Part shown: positions 51,125 through 60,299 of the stretch, piece by piece
How positions within the stretch are numbered: the stretch's first letter is position 1
Layout: every line of letters starts with the position of its first letter
Origin: Polytrichum commune
Taxonomy: Eukaryota; Streptophyta; Polytrichopsida; Polytrichales; Polytrichaceae
NCBI GenBank assembly: GCA_950295325.1
Contig: OX485805.1
Location: forward strand, 4,898,501-4,962,500
DNA length: 64,000 nt
Reading direction: 5' to 3'
The notes under the pieces: generated by a model
The model's input: only the letters and a program-made list of their open reading frames with translations
Database searches by the model: none
What the model was told of the DNA's origin: nothing
Position numbers and translations under genes: made by a program

Positions 51125-52990
51125 ATGTTGACTTCATGTTATTCTATAATGTCGTGTGTTACACTAATCCTTCATTATCATGAATCCATGTTAACATTGC
51201 ATGCCTCCATAATATCACATGCACTTTGGTTGCCACAAGATTGATATCAGGGAAGTTAGAGTGTATAAACTAGATCAACTATATGTTGAAGTTGATTACA
51301 TCTTCCTAATTTTGTGGATTTAAAAAAAAATTACAATGTCATGAGGTCATTCATAACATGAACAAAGTTGTGTGTTCATTATGTGGGCCTTGGGAAGCAC
51401 TGCCATTTATGCTAGAATAAAATCATGGGTTCCGAATCTTGCTAGGAGCTCAATTTGAATGTAAGTCTCTCTGCACATGGTTTCACTACTTATCAAAAAT
51501 AGGAAAAAGATCATGAAGAGGATTTTCAGTAATGTTATGTTATTGGATCATAAAAAATTACTCTATCATGGCCCTTAACAATTGTGGTGAAATATTTGTA
51601 ATTTGTCCTTTAATACCATATCTACACATGCAAGTGTCTTACAATTTACTACCAAGTGCTTGATTTAAATGGCAACTGCTAATTAGGTGTGGGTCTAAGA
51701 ATGCACACTTAAAAGAAATCCATTAAAATGAGATTGGTATACGTGCTCAAAATTTGTTTAGATAGAGTAACTCGTCCATTTTTAACTATACGGGAGACTT
51801 CAAAAATCAAATGCTCAATAAGTTTAGTGTCAATACATCCCCGTAGACTACTTCTCAAATTCAGGTCATCTTAAACATTCAAGTTTAATTAGACTATGTA
51901 GTACTTCATTGCAATTTTACCTTCCCACAACAAAGCTCTAGGCATGGGATGACTCAAACCTACAAGGTTGTCCCAATGTAAGGAAATCATAGTAAATATA
52001 GATCCCAACATTAAGAAAATTGAGTATGCTTGGGACATGCTTAGAGTTGTCACTCTTTGGCACATTTTGGTGCACTAGATGTAAGCTTATCTTCTCAAGT
52101 GAAAATAATGTTGCGGGATAAATTTTGTCACGGGGTTTGGAGTGACACCATTCATGTCACTATGGCTCGCAAGAATAGTGTCACGACGTTTGCCAAGTTT
52201 AGTAGTGTGGAAAGGAAAATGGCTCTCAAGACAGAATTGACTTTCATAACATTATTCATATCCATAACAATGTTCTGTGGGACTAATGATGTTCTACAAA
52301 ATGTTTCCCACATTCATACTAATCGTGGGGAATATTATGTGGAATATTGTCAGTCCAACAAAACCATGTTATGGATTTGAATAATATTATATTAATTTAT
52401 TCCTAACACAAAACAAACAATAAAGAACACAACTACAAATTAGGATGGATGGAATTCGTCCTAACATTTTGGAGTGGCTCAAACCTAAGGTAGACATGCC
52501 TTACTCAAACATAGCAATAATCTCGAAGCCTTTATATGAACATTTAATGAGCACGGGAATTTGCAGTCTTTGACAAACAATAAGATAGTCATTTGAGCTT
52601 CAAAAACAATGAGGAAAGTGGAAACATCCAACCTCGATTTGGATGTGCTAACCATCTCCTACTAATGCCATGTTTCAATATCCTATGAGAAGTGGGCTAG
52701 TTGGAAAGAGCAACCATTTAAGACCCAACTACCTTACACCATATTTAGGCATTGTTATATACTCTAACCTCCCTAATTTCATGCATGTGGCAACCAAAGC
52801 ACAAGTGATATTAAGGAGGTATGTAGGGTTAACATGGATGCATGATAATAGAGAATTAACGTTGCATGTGAGATCATGGAATAACACAAAGTGCAACATT
52901 GCAATAATGACAATGATGACAACGTGATGTGTGTGAGCGTGTGGTTTGGATTCTTTGAAGGATTATTTTAATGTAAAAAATCTATGATAT
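51125..52990. repeat. Inverted pair of a dispersed repeat around a central spacer
   Basis: The segment 51,125-51,240 (minus sense: 'ggcaaccaaagtgcatgt', 'gttaacatggattcatgat') is an inverted copy of 52,790-52,930. The pair may be the ends of one TIR element of about 2 kb, or two independent insertions. The spacer carries the small MITE at 52,245-52,391 and 'gagaagtgggctagttggaa' at 52,684-52,703, which is shared with 11,543. No gene is visible. Confidence 0.4.
52245..52391. mobile_element. CATAAC-type MITE, second full copy (147 bp)
   Basis: It starts CATAACATTATTCATATCC and ends with the inverted equivalent, with inverted similarity continuing through 'acaatgttctgtgggact' and 'cagtccaacaaaaccatgtt'. 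It is homologous along its whole length to 40,310-40,457. Confidence 0.6.
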
Positions 52991-54556
52991 ATGTCCATCC
53001 CTTATCCTATCATGGGATTCCCTCCTTAAAAAGCTTGTTGGGGGGCTTTAGCATTTGGCAAATACTATGAGTGTGTGTGAGCATAAGGTACTCAGACTTT
53101 AAAGTGACACTTTAAGAAACTTTTGCTATTTCAAGAAGTTACGTAGCTTGAAAAAGTCTCAACAAAATTCCATAGATTAGCGAATCTTTACAAAGTCTAC
53201 AATTTTTTTCTTCCAAATGTTAACAAATTTATATGCAACCTATATAATTTTGCAAAGTCATCTTAAGGAAAGAGTTTTTTACTCTCCACTAAGGGGGGGG
53301 GGTTCTATTGACGTTGGACAACTAAGTGAGAATCACCACAAAATCAACCTTATTGCGGGTGACAATTTTATATTATATGAAGGTGTTATCACCCTTTTCT
53401 GAATCAATGTTTACACCACCTCGTATAACCAAAAAAAGATCCATGGTTAGCCGATGTGATTGGCCAAAATTGGTGCTCTTCTAAAAGTGTTATTGCATCC
53501 TTCTTACACTGCTATTATGAATGGCCGAAGTCAATGCTCCTTCTTGACGGGTCCACCTTCATGCCATTTGGCATATTACTTTCTTTTTATTGCCTCTTAA
53601 TGTGACAAACAACATCAAGAACAATCTTTCAAACAATGGATTGAGAAAATCTTAATCTTTCACACAAAATTGAAGATCAAATCACATTCTTTCAAAAATG
53701 AATGTAGGTAAGTTTGAACCTATGACATTTAGTCCAAATTAGGAACTCTCCATTTCCTCAAGTTGTGCCATAACTCAAATATTGCCCTCCAATCCATATT
53801 TTCCACCTCTATCCAACATAATGCATATGATACTCACATCAAAGCATCCAAAGTGTCCAACTTCAATGAAGCTCACAAGTGGCTCTTGATAGCATTTTGT
53901 TTTGGAAATCCCCTTTCACAAATTGCAATACATGAGGGAATGACAATACTCTTCAATGAAACCCTCAATCTCCATCTACTTCCTAGATATTATCCCCGTC
54001 TACTTCCTCCCTTGACAATATTCAAGTTTCCTTGCACACATCATCACATTTTGCAAAATTTCTATTCAACTCATGTTTGTGATCACATTCACATTGAAAA
54101 CACAACACAAACCCAAATTGAGTTTTAGTTAGGTGACACTTACAAGTGTGGAAGTTGACTTGTATCTCCTAAGTTGTTATGAAATCGAAGCATGGCCTAT
54201 ATATATATCACATGATACAACATTGTTTGCCCATAGTTATGGGATATGGTTGATAAGTAATGATTGAGGGGACCTTTCCTTTGACATGATGATTTTTTAT
54301 TTTTTTTGCTTTTCCATGTGACGGGCATTTTTTCATTTTCATTTTTTTTAAATGGCAAGATTTATTTCAAACTTTATATGCCTTTCTTTTAGCTAGTGAC
54401 ATGTGCAAAAAGAAGCCTTGCATACATTACTCAACAATAGATTCGAGAATAAAAACTCCGGATATCGGAATCCCATTGCTTCATATTGAACCTGAAGTTA
54501 GGGCAGTTGAACATAACTCATCAACTAAGTGACGTTATGTGGCCAAAGTGGTGTTA

Positions 54557-55040
54557 GAGCCATTTCACACACAAGCCAAGAGCCATGACCATGAAATTGT
54601 GAGAGCCCAAAAGAAAGTGTCCAAAGACCATCCCAAGATCATGTAGTGTGGTCATGGATCCTCAAGTGTAGAGTGAAGTCCTATGTGACCGGGCCCTCAA
54701 CCAAATGCTATTTCAATGATTTTTCTTCATGCATGACACATGATGAAACATAATAAATCAAAGGTTGTGAACATTCGGAGTGCCATGGTGTCCGGTTTTG
54801 TGTTAGGCCTCCCTCCAAAAGATGATTTTTGAAAATAGTCCAAGTGACCATGAAACACGATCCATTTGATGCTATGTAGGAATCCATGCATACTCTACAT
54901 CCATCTTGCATTCACATACTGCGTTGGTCCCTCAAGCGTAGTTTGAAGTAGCGAACTTGGACCGGCTCCGCCTTTTCCACCAATGAAAGTGCTTGATGTG
55001 TGATGGTCACGGGCTCGCAGTCTCATGTGTGAAGTGGCCC
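54557..55040 (+). mobile_element. PIF/Harbinger (Tourist-like) MITE, copy 2, 484 bp
   Basis: Left terminus GAGCCATTTCACACACAAG and right terminus CTCATGTGTGAAGTGGCCC, flanked by TTA on both sides (54,554-54,556 and 55,041-55,043). It is homologous throughout to the element at 33,794 (opposite orientation) and to the next copy only 73 bp to the right. No coding content. Confidence 0.85.
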
Positions 55041-55608
55041 TTATTCTATACTTCATGCCGCATGTGATTAATCGCTTTCAACAATGATTTACTCGATGGC
55101 ATTGTTGCACTCATGGTCTCTTCACACACGAGCCAAGAGCCATGACCATGAAATTGTGAGAGCCCAAATGAAAGTGTCGAAAGGTTGTCCCAAGACACCT
55201 CCCAGATCATGTACTATGGTCACAAACCCTCAAGTGTAGTGTGAAGTCATATGTGACGGGGCCCTCAATTAAATGTTATTTCAACGAAGTTCTATTCATG
55301 CAGGTCCTCACACATGATAAAATAGAATAAATCAACAACTAGGAACATTCAGAGTGCCATGGTCTCCCAGTTTTGTGGTAGGCCTACCTCCAAGAGGTAG
55401 TTTTTGAAAATAATCCAAGTGACCATGAAACATGATCCATTCGATGCCATGTAGGAATCCACGTAGACTTTACATCCATCTTGCATTCGCATACTCCATT
55501 GGTCCCTCAAGCGTAGTGTGAAGGAGCGAACTTGGACCGACTCCGCGTTTTCCACCAATGAGAATGCTTGAAGTGTAATGGTCTCGGGCTCCCAGTCTCG
55601 TGTGTGAC

Positions 55609-56828
55609 TGTGAGCCCAAAAGGGTGCCCACAGTTGCTCTTAACTCTTATTTCTCATCAAATTTGGGTTTTCAATTTATTTATTCAATCAAAATGCATAA
55701 AAAGAATGGGATTTGGCTTTGGATTTTATGTTGAGCTTAAAGCTTGTGTGAGTGTATTTAATGTAAGGAATTCGCGGATTAGCTAAGGGGTGATTAGATT
55801 AGTGTGGTTGTGCTTGAAGGACGGACACAGGATCCGGGGGGTTGATGTTTGAATTATGACCCTTGGATGTAAGTTCTAGGGGGTTGAGGTTTAGTAAATG
55901 GGTTAGTGGATAAGCTCTTGTTCAAAAGTAGAACCCCGAGATTACAAGGAGAGAGCTCTCGGTGTTGAGAGTCTCTCTTTTTGGTGTGTGTGTGCGGGAG
56001 AGCCCCTGGACAAGGAGGAGGAGCTCCTGGTTTCGGTGCCCAAGCACCCTGGCTCGGAGATAGGGCCACTGTTTCGGCGCCTAAGCACCTTGGTTCGGCT
56101 ACAGAGCCACTGTAACGGCGACAAAGTTGATGTTTCGGTGCCCAAGCACCTGGGTTCGGCTACAGAGCCACTGTAACAGCGACAGAGTTACTGTTTCGGT
56201 GCCCAAGCACCTGGGCTCGACGACAAAACCACGGTTCGGCGACAAGCACCCTGGCTTGGTGACTGGAGGCCCTGAGGCCGGGAGCTGGCCTTGCGTAACC
56301 TGTTGATGAGGGTCTGTGAGCAACCAGGCAAGGGTGCTAGCTAGCCGGAGTCCGACCTGCCCTGGTCCCGGTGACGGGCGATGACGGGCAGCGTCCCAGA
56401 GCTGAACATCGTACAATCACACTCCAACCACCGAGACTGAAGTTCAAATAGTGTAAAGGGGGGGTAGTAGTAGGACTATATTATATGGCGGGTGGGTTAA
56501 CTAGTCTAAAGGTGAAGGATTAGACTAGGAAATTAGATTAGGGGGGAGTTAGGGAGACACTAAGTGTGATGTGTTGATGTTAGGGAGTGAACCTTAGGTG
56601 GGGAATTGTGTGCAATGTTGTGAGCTAGTGTGGGAAGTGTGTAATAAGAGAGGGAAGCATTTTTCAATGCTTGCACTTTCATTGTGGAGTAAACCAATGT
56701 GCCAATACCAATGTGGAGTGCTATGGAGATTGATGTTGTTGAGGAAGTGGAATCATGTGAGCAATGAATGTGAGCTCCATGCCCCCACCCGGACTACGAC
56801 GCCTAAGGGTGGGTGGTTTGGCCTCACA
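55609..56828. mobile_element. Solo LTR (1,220 bp) inside a MITE, 5-bp TSD gtgac
   Basis: It starts TGTGAGCCCAAAAGGGTGCC and ends GGTGGTTTGGCCTCACA, with perfect gtgac on both sides (55,604-55,608 and 56,829-56,833). A 5-bp duplication with TG...CA ends is diagnostic of LTR retroelements, and the absence of an internal region makes it a solo LTR. It is related by its ends to 25,710-27,225. The centre (56,031-56,260) is GC-rich and tandemly repeated, unlike its AT-rich surroundings. Confidence 0.88.
56031..56260. repeat. GC-rich tandem repeat in the solo LTR, about 60-bp units
   Basis: The unit begins 'tttcggtgcccaagcacc' and recurs at 56,031, 56,072, 56,133 and 56,193, with a degenerate piece near 56,234. 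The spacings are 41, 61 and 60 bp. 'tacagagccactgtaac' is repeated within the two 60-bp units. Confidence 0.85.
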
Positions 56829-57810
56829 GTGACGTGGCCCTCACTTGTTGACAACTTAAGGATTAAAAATAGGTGTTACCAAAAAGAAGGTGTTATAAAG
56901 TAATGGTATGCGTGCCATATAAGGAGGAGCAAAATGTGTTGCATGCCATGCATATACCACATGTGATAGTTGTGGGCCTCGGTAGCTGGACCTGCCTATA
57001 ACTTGGTCACACACATGTTGTGGGAATTATTAATCACAGGTATTTGACAGGTCACTGGGCTTAACTTGACACATTTGACTCCCGGTCTTATTCCAGTTTC
57101 CACCTACTACATTACATATTCTCTGACAACATGACTTCGTTTCAACAGTACTAAACTCTATAACACCGACATAATAAGATGAAAATGAAACGTCCGAGTG
57201 TTTTGAGGTAGGTGGGTCTTACGTTGCACGTTTTCTTAATCGGAGCTCTATATTTAATGGGTATGTGGTTTACTGAGGATTGAAGGGCAAGCATCGTAAA
57301 TAGACATTGTTTAAAGAGAGATTGGACTACGTCTTTCAGTTTTTTACTTACTTGGCACTCGATGAAATCAATTGAAATCAATTTTGATTATAGAGTCTAG
57401 GTAATGAAGAAGGTTAGTGGGATTGAAAGTACGTCATGATGGTTTCAAACTAGCTAAGGGCCGGTTTACACTACAGTGGAGAAGGCCTCCGGTCGGTCAA
57501 GAATGCTTGGCCAAGACATGGTTATATGAGGCAAATGGTGGATGTGCCGGAGAAGAATTAAAGGCAATTGTGTTCATAAGAATTGTGTAATATAATGTTC
57601 AATTTTATTCAAAAGATAATGAAAATTGCCAAATTGCCAATTGTCAAGTTTGGCCCATGTAGGAAATAAATGTCTCCTTGGGTGTTTAAGAATGAAGAGG
57701 GGAAAACCCGTACACATTGGACAAAGCACTACTCTTTGGTATTATTTAAGACATGCTCTCCTCTTAATCATCCTCATCAATTTCTCTCTTCTTATCTTTG
57801 ATCTTCAATC

Positions 57811-58204
57811 ATGGATAATCGAAGAAGAGAGATTTTGTGCTCTCTTATGATCTTTATGGTTTTGAAGTATTTTATCGTTTCAACTATGGCGATACAAAAA
57901 ACCATCATGTATCACCATAATGCTTCAATTATGATGATGGCATAATTTTTTGTTTGGGAGCAAGGAGAGGGTGGTGTGGATATTTGACCGGCCAAGTGGA
58001 TATGTGTCACAATTTCTTCTTGGATCATATAATGCAAAAATGTTCAAAGATCGTGTACGGGTGAGTAAGCCTACTTTTTTTTATTTATGTCATTTGCTTG
58101 GACCCATGTTGAGCAAGAAAGATACAAAATTAAGACTTTGTATTCCAATAGAGTGTAGAATTTCTTTGACATTGCATCGATTGGCAACCGGTGATACTTT
58201 GTAC
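57811..58204 (+). pseudogene. PIF/Harbinger (HARBI1-like) transposase, N-terminal remnant
   Basis: After an ATG at 57,811 (MDNRRREILCSL...) the frame stops near 57,943. From about 57,956 a second frame reads RPSGYVSQFLL, MFKDRVRVSKPTFFYLC, LLGPMLSKKDTKLRLCIPIE and RISLTLHRLATGDTLY. This is the typical helix-rich region just before the nuclease domain of plant HARBI1-like transposases, where the 'RLATGD' motif normally precedes 'y..ig..fgv..st'. After DTLY the sequence loses similarity and runs into a (GA) repeat. The DDE nuclease domain is absent and at least one frame break is present. Confidence 0.75.
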
Positions 58205-58260
58205 AAAAAAACCGGTGAAAAAAAATTGCACCAAAAACAATTGCTAAGGAGCTACTACAT

Positions 58261-58263
<3 letters not shown>

Positions 58264-58292
<29 letters not shown>
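58264..58292. repeat. (AG)14 microsatellite
   Basis: An uninterrupted AG run directly follows the transposase remnant. Confidence 0.95.
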
Positions 58293-58294
<2 letters not shown>

Positions 58295-58375
58295 CTTGCC
58301 AACACCTTAGGTTTTGAAAAAAACCATATCTGAAATCTACGGTCCAAATCTGTTTGTGAAAAAAAATTATTTTTT

Positions 58376-58457
58376 AGTTGGGCTTCTCCGGGGGAGGAGT
58401 TTCTTGTCCGGCCTCTCGAGGCTGGACAAGAAACTCCTCCTCCGGAGAAGCCCAACT
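58376..58457. repeat. 82-bp near-perfect palindrome in the PIF/Harbinger element
   Basis: The left arm starts AGTTGGGCTTCTCCGG and ends GTCCGGCCTC. The right arm is its inverse with two mismatches in 40 positions, leaving a loop of about 2 nt (around 58,416). It is GC-rich within an AT-rich element. Transcribed RNA would fold into a long hairpin. Confidence 0.92.
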
Positions 58458-58979
58458 CCAAAAAGTGCCGCCATGTAGGCGGCCATGTCATTTTATCATC
58501 CATGAGAAAAGTTCACCACCATTGTTTTCTTCACCTAGTGTAAACAGCCACCGGTCAAGAGTTGCATTTTCGACCAATCACAATTGAGAAACGCCCTTTT
58601 TTTCATGACCGGTGGACTTCTCCACCGTAGTGTAAACCAACCCTAAGTCTCTAAAGTGGCGGAGTGCGGTAGTCTCTGTGAGATAGGGTCTAATTGAAAG
58701 AAAGACTTGAGGCTCCTTAGGATTGCAATCTCAAATAGTGATGGAAATTTATCTCTAATGGGCATATATAGGGGACATTCCAACACTCGATAGTGAACAC
58801 AATTGGGAGGACCTATGTATCCCAGTTAACAAATCAACAAACATGCACTTCTGATAACCGTAACTAAATCGGGGGGAGTCCGAATTTCAAACCGGTTTTT
58901 GCATATGTTTTGTCATGGATTTGCTAATGCGACGCGAGTTTTGTTGTGTAATCTAAGTGGCATAATTTTGGACAATATG

Positions 58980-59275
58980 AAAAAAAAAAAAAAAAAAAAA
59001 AACCAAATAACACCCACATACCTTAACACCAATGTGAATGGGAGCCCGTAACATTATTTGGTTGCTATCAACCGTTCTATTCTAATGATATTCAGTGATA
59101 GTGCTTGACACGAATAAGTCATAGTTTATCAATTTGAATTGCTTAGGAAAACATCCATAAGGTACAAGTCTAGCACCTTACATGACATCTCCTAGCCCCA
59201 CCTGTAACGTACCTTGCTAATAGTTCATAAAAACAATCATTTATTGAGTAAAGCTCACCTCCCGAGTCCCAACCT
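58980..59275 (-). mobile_element. Retroposon (hairpin family, copy 3) with 23-base tail
   Basis: Read on the minus strand, the 3' end is a run of 23 T (plus-strand A23, 58,980-59,002). It is preceded by GGGTGTTATTTGG, the core TTACGGGCTCCCATTC (59,037-59,052) and the hairpin GGTTG-CTAT-CAACC (59,060-59,073). About 200 bp further 5' aligns with the intron-5 copy at 17,891-18,030. The 5' end is near 59,275 ('cgagtcccaacctag'). No target duplication was recognised and no open frame is present. Confidence 0.55.
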
Positions 59276-59577
59276 AGAGACACACCACAAAACATAATGT
59301 GTGTTATCCTTCCCCCGAGCCATATTTATACATAGTATCTATGAGATACTTTTAGAAGTCTCAAGTCTTTCTATACATAGATTGAAGTCTCCTAATCTAT
59401 ATGCTTAAATCACTTTCCCTTTTGCTTTACATAGATAAGAATCATCCAACTTCTCGTCCCTCGACTTCCCATTCATCCACGCTTCTTAGTCTTGAACATT
59501 CATCCTTGCAATTCATTTCCATCCTCACCAATACATTTCCCAATTAGTCCATTATACCACCCAACCTTGCCACTCAG

Positions 59578-60275
59578 CTAAATAATATTATGCTTGTTTT
59601 GCCTTGCCTTCAGCGATGGGACAAAGTGTATGCCAAGGTACGTGTATGGTTCGTTTTGGGATAAGGTTAGGAATGGTTTGTTGATGAAAGTATTGTTGTG
59701 TGCTTGTATAAAGGCTTTAAATGTGGTAGGTTTTAGGTTAGATTTATTTGGGCACCATGTGATGGCGCATTTGGCAAGATTGAGGTCTAGGTGTGCCCAT
59801 TTTGAGATTTTTTGTAGTTTGTTTATTTGTGGTTTTATTTGCGTGATGTTGTCAAAGATGATGGGAAGGTCATCTACATAAGTTGTGGTGCAATATAGGT
59901 ATTGAAGTGGTAGCCTATGTTATCTTTTTCGAGCCATCTTAAGAGTGGGTTTAGGAAGATGATGAATAGGTAGGGGCTTAGTGTGTCTCCTTGTATTGGG
60001 CCACAACTAATTTGGATTGGTGGGGTGGCTCCAAAGTGGCTTCTATGGAAGGAGGTGGTAGAGTTTATGTAAGAAAAGAAAAGAAAAATTACGCCCGTAC
60101 ATTGTACCGGCATGAATGTGAGCCCGTTATCCAAATGTTTAACACGGCGAGCCGTGTTGTCACATATAGTAGAGTTTATGTACATGTTGCCGATGAGTTC
60201 TATGGCATCACATGGGTATCCTAGGTCTTCCATCAGTGTGAGGAGTCTAGCATGGTCGATAAATCCAAAGGTGGA
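59578..60275 (-). pseudogene. LINE reverse-transcriptase fragment, interrupted
   Basis: On the minus strand, 60,275 to 59,874 encodes STFGFIDHARLL, MEDLGYPCDAIELIGNMYIN, then after an insertion HFGATPPIQI, GPIQGDTLSPYLF and LNPLLRWLEKDN. A frameshift near 59,895-59,905 leads to TTTYVDDLPIIFDNI, WAHLDLNLAKCA, TYLGIHFVPSL and a stop at 59,578-59,580. QGDxLSP and YVDD are the palm motifs of non-LTR reverse transcriptases, and the downstream 'YLGI' block is also typical. The fragment lacks the endonuclease and the amino-terminal fingers, and its 5' side ends abruptly near 60,275. It is 5'-incomplete and inactive because of the frameshift and the insertion at 60,058-60,182. Confidence 0.88.
60072..60168 (-). 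mobile_element. 97-bp retroposon (hairpin family, copy 1) inserted in the LINE
   Basis: It is flanked by a perfect 14-bp duplication gtagagtttatgta (60,058-60,071 and 60,169-60,182). On the minus strand it has the hairpin AACACGGC-TC-GCCGTGTT (60,141-60,158), then AACGGGCTCACATTCATGCC, GTACGGGCGTAA and a T-rich tail TTTTTCTTTTCTTTTCT. The core is the same as in the copy at 48.7-49.3 kb. With its duplication the insertion is 111 bp, so the host LINE frame stays open across it. Confidence 0.8.
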
Positions 60276-60299
60276 TATATATAACACATACATAACATT

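Larger units (their letters stand above)
55114..56840 (+). mobile_element. PIF/Harbinger MITE, copy 3, split by a solo LTR
   Basis: The left terminus is TGGTCTCTTCACACACGAG, and the right terminus resumes after the LTR as GTGGCCC. TCA flanks both sides (55,111-55,113 and 56,841-56,843). Removing the LTR and one copy of its 5-bp duplication leaves about 500 bp homologous to copy 2, including 'gagagcccaaatgaaagtg' and 'cttggaccgactccgc'. The restored junction agrees with the uninterrupted text in copy 2, which confirms the LTR boundaries. Confidence 0.8.
57458..58643 (+). mobile_element. PIF/Harbinger element with transposase remnant (1,186 bp)
   Basis: Left TIR GGGCCGGTTTACACTACAGT continues 'ggagaaggcctccggtc'. 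The right TIR is its inverse, 'gaccggtggacttctcc' then 'gtagtgtaaaccaaccc'. TAA flanks both ends (57,455-57,457 and 58,644-58,646). The TIR of about 40 bp is better conserved than most in this window. The interior holds the 5' part of a transposase gene, a (GA) tract and a large palindrome. The catalytic domain is missing, so the element cannot move by itself. It could be related to the source that mobilised the nearby TTA/TAA-flanked MITEs, although their TIR sequences differ beyond the first GGGCC. Confidence 0.85.

Noticed and set aside
55854-56416. Several overlapping open frames on both strands
   Set aside because: They follow from the GC-rich 60-bp tandem repeat within the solo LTR.
58378-58587. 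Open frames across the palindrome
   Set aside because: Both strands give almost the same Gly/Ser-rich peptide because the DNA is a palindrome, so they are not genes.
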